From Telmatactis stephensoni (lineage: Eukaryota > Cnidaria > Anthozoa > Actiniaria > Isophelliidae), in NCBI GenBank assembly GCA_029948255.1, contig JALIZF010001938.1:865501-929500 (forward strand): a stretch of DNA of 64,000 nucleotides. The letters run 5' to 3'. The notes under the pieces were generated by a model. That model was not told the origin of the DNA and did not search any database. It was given only the letters and a program-made list of their open reading frames with translations. Made by a program: the position numbers and the translations under genes. Position 1 is the stretch's first letter. Each line of letters begins with the position of its first letter. Below, in pieces: positions 1-11,118 of the stretch.

Positions 1-1634
1 CAACTCATACCTATGCAAATTCGTGAGAAACCAAAGTTTGAAGTTACGCCCCAATAAAATCAAAACTAAAATGCAAGAAGAACGACTGAACAAAACTGTA
101 CTGTACTGTACTGTACTAAATAAACAAAGGATGAAACAAATCAATGCATGACTAATGAACTAACTGGAAACAAAGATCGAAGTCATGAGGCGTAACACAA
201 AGCATGCAAGACGAATGCAAATTGCTAAAGCAGGACGCTAATGGCAGGACTGACCAAAGTAACACAAAATATATGATAAACGCGGTTTGAGTTAATGATA
301 AAGCTAAAAATGGGCAGCCAACGAAAGTAGTGTGGAAAGCATAGAATAAACCACGAAGAAACAATTATGAAAAAAGGAACAGAAACAATTGAAAGCCTAC
401 CCAAACCGGCGAGCCGACTGATAAAACACAAATTACAAACTTATTGCAAACTTGGACAAGAAAAACCTGGACTAGCGGCTACAAATACAAAATGACTACT
501 TGCCAAATTGGGAATAAACCCCGGGAAAACCAAGAGAAAACGTCCGAGTCACAAACACTGAAATTTCCTCCATACGTTTACCAAAGAGAGCTGGAGCCGT
601 TGAGCTCGATAACTCTGCTAACTAGCCATGTTCAGTTTAGCCAAGATTAGTAGGAAAGCCAGAACGTTGAGGGTGCGAAACTACTCAGAGAAAGAATCTT
701 GAATTAGAGCTGGTGGCGGTTGACGATGATGGTGAAGAACGAAAGTTCCCGTTGTTCCGGCGTATCTTGAAGTGACCACTCCTAACACGAGTTGGCTTAT
801 TTATACTCGGAGCTAATTAATTATGCAGTGAGAATAGTCCAGTTTCCAATTACTAGAGACCGCTGAACTTCTTGACAAAAGGCGCATTTATGCAGGGTTA
901 GCCTCCTTTTCAAGAAAGACCCATGGGAATAAAATTGATTTCTGTATTGTTCTTAGTCAAAATGTTTTGCTTTTCTCGCTGGTATTTTCAAATAATTTAT
1001 CTTGACTCGAGGCTAACTTAACCCTGCGCCAATGCGTCTGTTGTCTAGTTTTACAGCGGTATGAACAAACTCGAAAAAGGTCTATTCAGTTAAATTTACG
1101 GCCTCCTTTATCACTTTAGGTTTCGCCGTAATTTGCCACGCGGTATAGCTTTCTTGCTTTCATTGTCAAATAGTTGTAATAACATTGCTTATCGAAACGA
1201 ACCTTTCATCAACAAGGAAATGATATGTCAATTAAAATGTTGTTAATAAACTGATTGTTCTTATAAAATTGCTTGCATTTTGTTGTATTTATATTGTGAA
1301 AATCCGTCCAAATTGTTATACAACCATATAAATGATTATCACTTTTCATTGCAAAACTAAGCTTTTAGTTTTTGTGAAAGAGTCGTGCATTGTAACCTGC
1401 TAAATATTTTTCAAAACAATCAAAAAATGTACTTTACGATGAAAATTTCTTTTGTTTTTGTCTCATTTTTACAGCAGAAAGAAAAATGTTGTCGACAAGT
1501 TCGCTCGAAGCCGTGGCTTTACTGGAAAAATGTACCACGGTTTTCAAGGGGTTAATTTTCAGCCAATCAGAGCGCGCGCGCGTTAGAAAAATTAAGCTAT
1601 ATTATAAAACTTAATATACAGCTTCCCTCGATTT
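1..1634. other. Intergenic sequence, no gene seen
   Basis: Only short open frames occur here and none shows a recognisable domain or a supported splice chain. A short TGTAC tandem lies near 98-118. Near 1560-1585 there is the reverse complement of the GCGCTCTGATTGGCTG motif seen in several hairpin elements of this window, so the right edge is probably a MITE fragment. Nothing else is supported. Confidence 0.6.
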
Positions 1635-2212
1635 TATTGTTATTGTCATTGTCATTGTCATTGTCATTGTCATTGTCATTGTCATTGTCATTGTCATTGT
1701 CATTGTCATTGTCATTGTCATTGTCATTGTCATTGTCATTGTCATTGTCATTGTCATTGTCATTGCCATTGCCATTGTCATTGTCATTGTCATTGTCATT
1801 GTCATTGTCATTGTCATTGTCATTGTCATTGTCATTGTCATTGTCATTGTCATTGTCATTGTCATTGTCATTGTCATTGTCGTTGTCATTGTCATTGTCG
1901 TTGTCATTGTCATTGTCGTTGTCATTGTCATTGTCATTGTCATTGTCATTGTCATTGTCATTGTCATTGTCATTGTCATTGTCATTGTCATTGTCATTGT
2001 CATTGTCATTGTCATTGTCATTGTCATTGTCATTGTCATTGTCATTGTCATTGTCATTGTCATTGTCATTGTCATTGTTTTTGTCATTGTCATTGTCATT
2101 GTCATTGTCATTGTCATTGTCATTGTCATTGTCATTGTCATTGTCATTGTCGTTGTCATTGTCATTGTCATTGTCATTGTCATTGTCATTGTTATTGTTA
2201 TTGTTATTGTTA
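1635..2212. repeat. TCATTG hexanucleotide tract (about 90 copies)
   Basis: This is a near-perfect tandem of TCATTG with scattered variants (CCATTG, CGTTG, TTTTG) and TATTG-type copies at both ends. Both strands are open: (Leu-Ser)n on plus and (Met-Thr)n on minus. It ends about 70 bp before the start codon of the downstream secreted gene, so it probably lies in the promoter or 5' UTR. The plus-strand open frame runs without a stop into exon 1 of that gene, but exon 1 has its own good signal peptide. Confidence 0.95.
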
Positions 2213-2281
2213 AATGTTGTTGTTATTGAACTGTCTTCTTATTCGGTCGTTTATTTATCTGCTTTTAGTTCTGACTTCATC

Positions 2282-5200
2282 ATGACTCTCCTTTTTTGCC
2301 TTGTCATTACTTTGGCATGCGCAGTTGTGATAGAGGGTTCTCCGACTAGAGGAGAATGTAAAAGGGAGGCTGACTTTAAAAAACTCTCAGGTACGTTTGT
2401 AAGAAAGCATTGTTTTGTATATCAACAAAAATCCACTGTGCAAAAGTGGTGTGGATCGACCAGCTTTTTACTTTTACAACATTTAGAATTCTATTAATTC
2501 TCTCTCCCTTTAATGTGCTATTTTCTCCGAAAATTTCATCCAAATTTGCAGATAATAGAGTGAACGAAGGTGGAATAAAGGGTGTTCGGTGAACCAGTGC
2601 CCGGACGCCTGAATGCCTATGCAAAAACAAGATGGATTTCACAATACGATTTTGTAATTGATGACTATATTGATGGTCTATTTCAGCAGACTCAGTAGTA
2701 CATTTTATCTGATTATAAAACCCTACATTACATACAGGTCACGTTTTGGTTAATCACGTGATTGCCATCCATAACGTCACTTGCCGCCCAGACTGTGCTC
2801 TGGAATGTCTTCAAAACCTAGATTGCGTTTCATACAACTATCAAGAAACTCATTTGCCAGTCAAAAAGTGTGAGCTGAGTGACAAAACCAAAACCACAGC
2901 TCTAAGTAGTGATTATGTCAGCAAGGCTGGATACAGTTACCATGACGCTCGAGAGTTTGTAAGTAGTGTGTAAAGTCATAGAAATTAGTTCAGTTACCGC
3001 CGATTTTGATGAAACGCGACTACCTAGACATTAACATTGTAGATTGTACTTTGCATTAGACGTACGTCAATCATCTTTACCTCTCGATAAACGCACATTT
3101 TACGGTAAATCGATAAATCAATTACTATCAATTGTAAAATGTTAAAATATGGTTTTCCTGGATTTTGGAAGTCAGGAAAGGTTTATTTCAGTGGATTTTG
3201 AGTTTTTCGAGAATGATCGACGGCCGTGTAATGCAAAGTGCAGACTACAATGTTGATGTCTAGGTAGTCCCGCTTCATCGAAAACGGCGGTAAACAAGGC
3301 CAAAATAAATCATTTCAATTGTGCAACTGAATGCTTATCGACGACAAGCGTTCTTGTTTAACGAAACCTAAAAATATAACTTTAAATCAATTGTTTTCAG
3401 ATTCCATCAGCCTGTACTTCATCTCCTTGTCAAAATAACGCTAAATGTATGGTTGACTGTACAGATGATTATGAGTGTAAGTGTATTGAAGGCTACCTTG
3501 GAAAGAACTGTGAGACGTGGATAGGTAGGTAAAGCAACGTTTAGGTGATAAGCAGTTTTATTATATGGCTATGATAGTACGCGCGCTCTGATTGGCTGAT
3601 TTCCGGTCTGATATTTTCCCATCTCGGACCGTTTCCATGGCAATCGGTCTGATATCGGAAGTTCGCTTGATTTTTGTCGATACAGCGAGGAAAATAGCCA
3701 TATAATAAACAATTTATTAACCGAGCTTGCTCGGTCTGTACGGGAAAATATCAGACCTCTGTCTTTTTGTACAGACCTCGCTGCGATCGGTCCGTACTGT
3801 CAAGACCTCGGTCTGATATTTTCCCATACAGACCTCGCGCTCGGTTAATAACCCTTTAATATCTATGTATTATGAATTATCGGACTGACTGATTAACACT
3901 GGGCGAGAAGTCGCCCTCCAGTGACCATACATGTAAAGGAGACTTGGGATTGGAGAACACCATCGAAGTGGTTGCATACATGAGGGTCGGAGATGAATGG
4001 AAGAAGAGGTATGTGGCTCGGCTGAGGCCGACTTGATGATGACGAACTGAGTGAGTGCATGACTGATCACGAATTACTGACCAACTGACCTGCGCATTGG
4101 TTGACCGACCGGATGACCTGACTTACTGGAATTTGTCTTTTGCAAAAGCATAAGTGCAATCACAAGAGAAGAAACCTTACCTCTAACGATTGTTATAATT
4201 GATTTCCTTGTTATATTCAGATTTCAATTGTTAACCTTTCTTTGTAGGACTTAATGGGTCATCGCCTTTATTCCCTGCCAAGTCATGTCAACACATCAAA
4301 AATATAACTAATCGTAACGCTGTTGATGGCACCTATTGGGTCAATCCAACCAATACTGGCAGCCCGTTTCAAGTTATCTGCGATATGTCGACTAAAGGAG
4401 GTACACTAATGCTAAATTTCAGTAACTCGAAAAGGACCTGACCCTCAGGATCTGACCATGTCTTAGAACTGTTACTGTCTGTCGTAGAGTTAATATGTAT
4501 GTTTTATCATGCGCGATTTACTGGGGTGTTTTATGCCGTTTTTCAAAGGAAAACGAGTAGTATAAATGTGACTCATGAAGGTGCATACCCCCTATACCTC
4601 GTCGTACCTCGCTCTGCTCGTCTAGAACTAGACCTGACCTGTGCCGACATGTACCATGGTTCTAAAAATAGATATGACGTGTTAGGAGATCCTGGGGGCT
4701 ACTAGAATACTAGAATCTAACTAGAATACTAGAATCTAACTAGAATCTACACTAGAATACTAGAGTCTAGCTAGAATACTAGAATCTAATCTAATCTTAT
4801 CTAAAATAGAATCTAATTCTATATAAGAAAACTTGTTTCATTGAATGTTCTAAAAACAATCAAGACTCCTGGAGAACAATAGATGGTACCGTACGCCGCT
4901 CCGCTCGTCTCAAAATAGACGTGACTTGTTCGCCTGTACCAGTCTCAAAACAGATGTGATTCATGAAGGTGCATACCCCCTACACCTCGTTGTACCTCGC
5001 TCTGTTCGTCTAGAACTAGACCTGACCTGTGCCGACACTGTACCAGGGTTCTAAAAATAGATATGACGTGTTAGGATGTCCTGGGGGCTACCTCCGAGCC
5101 TTCGGCTTCTGATTGGCTCTTACGGATGTGACGTCAAGTTAACGTCATCAAAGTAATACCCAGAATAGCGATTACGTCACTCCCAGATCCACAATGATCC

Positions 5201-8200
5201 GCCCGTCGCTGTATCCCAATTCTGTATAGTATCAGACCACTAAAGCAAATTGAAAATGAATACTATTCTGACTTCAAGTAGGGCGTTCTCAGGGAAATTG
5301 TTACTGTGTCAAAACACCGAAGGCTCGTTCTCTCCAATGACACCTGTTGAATTCCTTGGCCGTTCGATAGATGAGCGAACATTGTGGCCTGAATTTGATT
5401 TTATTTCCAAGCCATTTGCTACTGAAAGGAGCCCCTAGGCATGTATCATAAAGCTTGACTAGGTGGCCAAAAGAAACGGCTGTTACTAGGCTGGTAATAC
5501 GATCAAGCAAGCATCAGAGCCATCTATTCTAGAAGGGCGATAGTGACAATTTTTCAAAGCAGTACCTGTCTCTAGTGGACGAATTCGTCCCTGTGCGAAC
5601 GAAAGGGTCAAGTGAATAAAAACAATTTATAAAATAACTCTTATATAGCGCGTGCTCTGGTTGGCTGAAAATCGGTGTTTGATGCATGAGAGTATCAAAC
5701 ACGCTCATGTCAATTTGTTTTTTTCGCCGGTGTTTTTTCTTTTTCCTATTTTCATCAATTTGCGTGTTAGGTATTTTATAAAAGAAATAATAAACGGTTT
5801 CCCGTGTCCGATAGCCTGAACAAAACACCTGTGATGTTGAGCGAACACGAGAGAGCGTAGTGAAAGCACGAACATCACGCGTGTTTTGATCAGGCTATCA
5901 AACAAGGGAAACCATTTTTTATTCCTTAAATAAAGGTGTACACCTCACAAACTTAACTTTGGTAGACAGCCAGATCAATAGAAAATGAGGTTGCAACTCC
6001 TAAAAAGTTCCCATTATTTATTTTGACAGAATGTTTAAAATCTGTGACGCCAATTAACATCAAGTATTGTCCAACGGTACATTCTATTATAATGTCATGA
6101 TTTTTTGATTCCGCAGGTGGATGGACTGTAGTGAAAAATATCACCTTGAAGTCCAAACGACCTTCCTCTGACGTCGACGGCCGATCCAATTACCGAGATC
6201 TTGGAAACTTTGGCACGTCTATGCTTTTAAATGATAAAGCTCTAAAAAATCTCAAAAATGACATGGGATTTACTCAGATTCGTTATTACTGTCGTAAAGC
6301 AAAAGTTGGGAGAGTATTTCACATCATGACAACCAACGACAACTTGGGCTATGATGCTGTCAGGTAGTAATAGCTGATATTACAGATACACTCCATTGGC
6401 TTTGAACAAAACTATCAATTAGAGACTATCGGGCAAACAGTACAAAAAATGTACAAAGTCATTGGAGTGTACTGTGATATCAGCTATTAAGTGATGCTCC
6501 GAGTAAGAACTAGGGACGCTAAAGACGCTGTTACACGCTGAAACTTTTATCTGAAACTTGTGTCAATCGCCGATGCGAGACGAATTTCATAAAAGGTGCT
6601 ACACGCTGAAATTTCGTCCTGAAACTTGTTTAAGTTTCTGTTGCAGGAGTAGAAAGCAGTCCTACTTTTCGTGAAACCGTCTCGTGAAGCTCAGCCGGGG
6701 AAAGTTTCAGCTAAATGACCATGTTACACGGAGCAGTGCGTTGTGAAACTTGTCTCGCAACGGCGATTGAGGCAAGTTTCAGATAAAAGTTTCAGCGTGT
6801 AACAGCGCCTTAACAGCAAGAAAGACCGTACTTATTGTCATATTGTTTAACCATTCGCTTCATTGGTTAAAACATGAAAATCATCCATAACATCTCGAAA
6901 GGAGAAATCAAATCATTACCTTACAAATGAAAACTTTAACTAGTTTTAAAATTACCTAAATTCTGCAAAGGAAACATAGCAAATTCGAAGCGTACTTGGG
7001 CTGTTGTTTCAAACGCTTATGATTGGATAAGATCTTTGTACATAAAAGAAACCATGCTTCACAACGGAGTTTTGGTACATTTTAAAAACATGCTATCTAT
7101 AGAGGGATTTCATAGAAAGTTTTTGAATTAGAAAATATTTTATTTCTCTTGAGAAAAAAGCTCTATTATTTTTACCACAAACATGTGGTTGCCGTGAAAT
7201 CCCTCTATAGGATGATATCTTTTACGGCGCATATTGTAAAACATGGACTGGACTGGACTGGACTGTACAAAGATCTTATCCAATCATAAGTCCAGTCAGG
7301 AGCCCATTACTAGGAGCGTACAACTCACGTACATCGCTTTAGAGTAATCGTTTTCACAGACCAGCTATTTTTAGAACAGATATGCAGACAAAGAATGCTA
7401 CCGTAGCCAATACCGTAGTCTGTCTTTTACATGAGTATCTCCTCCAAAAGAACAATTACAACTCCTGATTTGTTATTCCATATCTTTACTGATGGCCAAC
7501 TTCAGCTTCAGCACTAGACTACAAGTACCTATATATTGTATGCATCCTGCAGCACGACTGCAGTGTTTCATGGGTAAATACACTAAGTAATGATGGATAG
7601 GGAATAAAAAGGAATCGGAAAACGAGGAACGACACACATAAGCGAGTAAAAAACGACCGCGTCTCCGTCTGAAGCCGCCATATTGAATTATACCTTTGCG
7701 GACCTATTCGAAAACGCTTAATTCTACGCGGAAATATGAATCTAAAAATAACCAGGTCTGAGAAAATGATCACTCAAGATCAGGGTCCTAGTTGTACGCT
7801 CCTAGTAATGGGCTCCTGGTCCAGTTCATGTTTTACAGATTATCGGTCCAGTCCAGTCCAGTCTAGTCCAGTCCATGTTTTACAATATGCCTATCTTCAG
7901 TCTGAAAACCGAGAAATTCTACCGTGGAAAAGACAAACGTTAACAAAAATGTTGTATCCTTGTACCGTACTTGACTGTTTTCGGTTGGTTGATTCTATTA
8001 GATTTATTTGTAACTTCCAAGCTTTCAGAAAAAATATTTTTAATATATAATCATCGATGAATTATCTATTTTTCCTCTGTTTCGAAAAAGTGATATCTTC
8101 ACATGTGAATCATAGCTACGTTTTTCGGGACGGCACATTCTAGTTCATTGTTGATTATATGTTAAACAGAATATTACATGTGCGCTTGGAGATACGAATT

Positions 8201-8664
8201 TCATCTTCTCGTGTTGATAATTTCTCACGAGTGAGCGCAGCGAACTCATCAATACTCGAAGATAAAATTCGTATCTCCGCGCGCCCATGTGCATGATATC
8301 CTCTATATATTCTTTTTTGCATGTGTGTGTGTGTGTGCACATATAGCAACGATATTTGCCTTTCCTTTTCAGATACTTGACGCTATCAAGAACACCTTTT
8401 CCAAAAGCTTGCAGCTCATTTACCCGTCTTCCCGATGACACTTCTAAACTCTCCCGTAATTGCGCAAAATGGGGGTATGACGGTGGGAAAATTCATGGCG
8501 ATCGTTGGGGTCACTCTAATAGTGATGGGCCTTATCGTATGTATAACCGCTTTGTCTACTGGGACAATAAGTATACAGTTATCTTTAAATACTACTACAA
8601 GTGTGATGACCTTGACAGTGATAATAATTCAGTGGGTGATACCTGGAAGATGTTCGTTCGATAA
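2282..8664 (+). CDS. Secreted PAN/EGF/fibrinogen-like protein (USOMP-5-like)
   Basis: Six exons with consensus splice sites and matching phases: 2282-2390, 2738-2958, 3401-3524, 4248-4400, 6117-6363, 8373-8664. They total 1,146 nt, or 381 aa plus stop. Residues 1-20 form a hydrophobic signal peptide starting MTLLFCLVITLACA. A PAN/apple-like cysteine module follows at about 38-105 (CRPDCALECLQNLDCVSY), then one EGF-like module at about 115-150. A fibrinogen-related domain fills about 152-381, opening with SCQHI, DGTYWVNP, FQVICDMST and GGWTVV. This order matches the coral family annotated as uncharacterized skeletal organic matrix protein 5-like, known from acid-soluble skeletal matrix; a role in the extracellular matrix is inferred. 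The EGF module has an extra cysteine (VDC before YECKC). The introns are full of hairpin mobile elements, yet all exons are intact. The start was chosen as the first Met of the signal peptide. Confidence 0.88.
2995..3292. mobile_element. Hairpin MITE in intron 2
   Basis: Left arm beginning TACCGCCGATTTTGATGAA and right arm ending TTCATCGAAAACGGCGGTA are inverted copies about 65 bp long, including GACTACCTAGACAT and its complement ATGTCTAGGTAGTC. The middle is AT-rich. No ORF. The structure fits a non-autonomous foldback element. Confidence 0.75.
3555..3855. mobile_element. Palindromic MITE with GCGCTCTGATTGGCTG motif
   Basis: TTTTATTATATGGCTAT at 3556-3572 is inverted as ATAGCCATATAATAAA at 3694-3709. 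The arm carries GCGCGCTCTGATTGGCTGA. To its right, GGTCTGATATTTTCCC and its complement recur several times up to about 3850. It lies in intron 3 of the PAN/EGF/fibrinogen gene. Confidence 0.65.
4576..5095. repeat. 128-bp direct duplication flanking a CTAGAATA tract
   Basis: Positions 4576-4702 and 4965-5093 are near-identical direct copies, both running from TGAAGGTGCATACCCCCTA to CCTGGGGGCTAC. Between them, about 4702-4830 is a short tandem of CTAGAATACTAGAATCTAA-like units. It lies in intron 4 of the secreted gene. No coding potential. Confidence 0.8.
5640..5935. mobile_element. Palindromic MITE-like element
   Basis: It starts with TATAGCGCGTGCTCTGGTTGGCTGA, a diverged form of the window-wide GCGCTCTGATTGGCTG motif. 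It contains short inverted pairs around CGGTTTCCC / GGGAAACC and AGCCTGA / TCAGGCT. The ends are not sharply defined. Confidence 0.45.
6367..6490. mobile_element. Short hairpin MITE
   Basis: TAATAGCTGATATTACAG near the left end is inverted as CTGTGATATCAGCTATTA at the right end, and CACTCCATTG pairs with CATTGGAGTG. The total is about 124 bp. It sits a few bases inside intron 5, just after the exon 5 donor of the secreted gene. Confidence 0.65.
6522..6812. mobile_element. MITE with GTTACACGCTGAAAC terminal repeats
   Basis: The left arm (AAGACGCTGTTACACGCTGA and following TTTTATCTGAAACTTG) is inverted at the right end (CAGATAAAAGTTTCAGCGTG then TAACAGCGCCTT). Internal copies of ACACGCTGAAA also occur near 6600. 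Non-coding, about 290 bp. Confidence 0.75.
7016..7290. repeat. 26-bp perfect inverted repeat enclosing a small MITE
   Basis: 7016-7041 and 7265-7290 are perfect 26-bp inverted copies (core ATGATTGGATAAGATCTTTG). Inside, 7098-7209 has its own ends, TATAGAGGGATTTCA and TGAAATCCCTCTATA, which form a second compact MITE. The right arm overlaps the left part of the adjacent GTCCA element. Confidence 0.7.
7231..7888. mobile_element. Non-autonomous element with GTCCAGTCCA terminal repeats
   Basis: The left end, ATATTGTAAAACATGGACTG followed by GGACT repeats, is inverted at the right end (GTCCAGTCCATGTTTTACAA then TAT). A subterminal stretch near 7290-7328 (GGAGCCCATTACTAGGAGCG) is inverted near 7788-7820. 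No transposase frame. A partial relative (GCTCCTAGTAATGGGC) lies at about 10616. Confidence 0.75.
8150..8345. mobile_element. Palindromic MITE, copy 1
   Basis: GAATATTACATGTGCGCTTG with GAGATACGAATTTCATC is inverted downstream as GATAAAATTCGTATCTC with CGCGCGCCCATGTGCATGAT. CACGAGTGAGCGCAGCGAAC forms the loop. A second copy, very similar end to end, is at 13075-13245. It lies in intron 5, immediately before exon 6 of the secreted gene. Confidence 0.75.
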
Positions 8665-11118
8665 CTAGTCTAAGAAAAACGCTCACTGGGTAGAACATTG
8701 TTGGACTTGTGACACGTGAGATGTCCATTTCGAATCTCTTGTGAAGGATGGAGGATGATTAAAAAAAATTTGGTGAAGTTCCAATTCCCAAACCCCTTAC
8801 GACTGGACTTCCATCCTCCCTTCCCCGCTCAATGAAAATATTGGCAACTTTTTTCGTTCGTTTACTAAACGTTTGTTTTAAAAAATAGAATTTACATCTT
8901 ATTCTATCCTAATTACTAATTGTACACTACTTTCGATCCAATTTGTAAGCACGATTCTGTACGCTTCCTCAATGCTGTTAACTCATTTTTTCTCTGTCAC
9001 TGTGTCGATTGCTTACCATTCTTATCTTCGAGCATTACTTCATTGTCTTCATCTTAATCACAAACACAGTGTATACACTACGTGCTATTCTCTTGTGTCA
9101 TTTCCGGGTTCTACAATAGACTCATTCGGTAACTTTTAGTATGATAGATACATTGCGCTACTTGGTACAGTGATACCTCTTGGTACAGGTACCTATATAA
9201 TACGACACCTCTATATTATAGACTGATCTTTTAGTCCCGGCAAAACCTTCATACCATTATTTTGTAAAAAAATATCTTACGGACAACGGACACCTAACTC
9301 TCGGCCCAAGATGGTAAAATTGCGCCTTTTTGTCATAAAGGTCAGCGGTCTCTAGCAAATGGAAACGGGACAATAGCCGACTTCCGAGTCACTCTTCACT
9401 TGTCACACACAAACGTATCAAGACGAGGCTACGTGCATAAAGCTCAGTCATTCGTAACAAGACAAACGTTACTTTTAGCACGTAGCCTCGTTGTGAGTCC
9501 TTTGTATGTGGCAGGTGAAGCATATCTCGCAACTGGACTATTCATACGATTCTACCTCTAAATTACGGACAGTGTGGACCTTTCTGACATCTTGTAAGTT
9601 GAAATATTGTCAAAAGTGTAAATATTGTGATTATAAAAGTGTGAATACACAAAGCACGTACTGTAATGTACATAGTGATTGGGCACAAGACATTAAGTAA
9701 ATCTGCAAACAGATGATCGTCCGTCTTTCTTACCACAAAAAGAACACTAGATATATTGTACCAGTCATGGAAACTTTAAAATGACGTCATAACCCAACCT
9801 CTATAGTAAGGACACCTCTATAATACGGACACTTTTCCAAGGCCCCTCGGTGTCCGTATTAGAGAGGTTCCGCTGTACTAAAAACACTAATTAAACAAGA
9901 GAAAACAAGAGAATAAAAACAATTGTTTGATTAGTACTATTTAGTAAAATTACATTTGCACGTACTTAGTGTCTGTGCTCAATCAAGCCTAGGTTCCTAT
10001 TATTTCTTAGGCTCATAATTTTGGACAAGAAGAGAATTCAATAGAACTGGTTGGAAATGAAATATGCATGCTTGAGTAACAGTAAGCAAACAAATTAAAT
10101 ATGACGTATGGATTTTAACTAATCCTGCAGGAATAAACCATATCAACTGTAATGTTTCATAGTTGTCATCTCAAAACCTGAACATGAAACATGTACAAAG
10201 CAAAACAAAACCAAACAAAACAGGCAATCAATTTCAACAAAAACCGATAAGCTTCAGCAACACAGAAAAAATGGGATAATAATATGATTGTGCATATTCT
10301 GGGACACTTCTCATGGGCTGAAAATGACATTTTATATACCAGTTTTTATCATTTTATATTTTTCCATTCCAAACCGTCATTTCTGTTTTCACATCAACGT
10401 TGGGTCAATTTCAATAACCACCAAACAACGCAGTACTCACAGTGTTGGAGCCAATAATTTATAACGTTGTTGGGTATAACATTCTTTTGTTCGATGCCAT
10501 TTTTTTTTTTTTTTTTTTTTTTGGAACATGGTTTTTCGCGCAAAATTCAATTCTAAAAATACCTCGGTAAAGAAAACCCCTACTTCACAAATAATACAGT
10601 ACAGTACAGTTGGAAGCTCCTAGTAATGGGCTTCTATTGAATATTTAATTTGGTTTGTTGTCATCTACTCTTCTGTGGTTACTTGAATCAAACAAACACT
10701 TACCCGCACTGGTTACTTTTCAGAAAGTTACTACTGAAATATGTTTGTTTTAATAGTTTGCAAGTGTTGTTCCCATTCAGTCTAGAAGATATACTCAGAT
10801 TCTATTGTTTTCAATTCATTATTTGATTGGTTAACGAACTCAAGTGACTGCGGCTCTATTAGAGTAGAATGACAGTAAGCACGACATGCAAAGTAGTGCT
10901 ATTCGCTGGATGCGCGTGAATTATCGATGATTTCAGCTGTAATAACATATTTAACCAACTTTCAAGTGTATATTTCATCTTGGAGTACGTTACTGGTTGT
11001 TTTCAAAGGGTAACAGCGCAGATGTGAACTCTGTGTTTACACAGACCTTCTTGTTAGTAGGTGCTTTACAACTGTATTTCAGAGCTCCGTCAATTGTTCA
11101 TCGCTTTACTTGGACGAG
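8665..11118. other. Intergenic spacer between the secreted gene and the protease
   Basis: No supported exon was found. It contains the 3' region of the upstream gene, a Tigger-like element (9166-9877), a poly(T) run at about 10499-10522, and the promoter region of the protease. A short hairpin (GAGGCTACGTGC near 9425 against GCACGTAGCCTC near 9478) lies inside the Tigger-like element. Confidence 0.6.
9166..9877. mobile_element. Degenerate pogo/Tigger-like DNA element
   Basis: The left end, TACAGTGATACCTCT, and the reverse complement of the right end, TACAGCGGAACCTCT, match at 12 of 15 positions and start with TA-CAG. They are followed by the CTATAATACGGACAC type of subterminal sequence. This is the usual form of pogo/Tigger terminal repeats. 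No intact transposase frame is visible, so it is non-autonomous or decayed. Confidence 0.6.

Noticed and set aside
1611..2497. Long open frames of (Met-Thr)n on minus and (Leu-Ser)n on plus
   Set aside because: They are produced by the stop-free TCATTG tandem and have no start, splice or domain support beyond exon 1 of the downstream gene.
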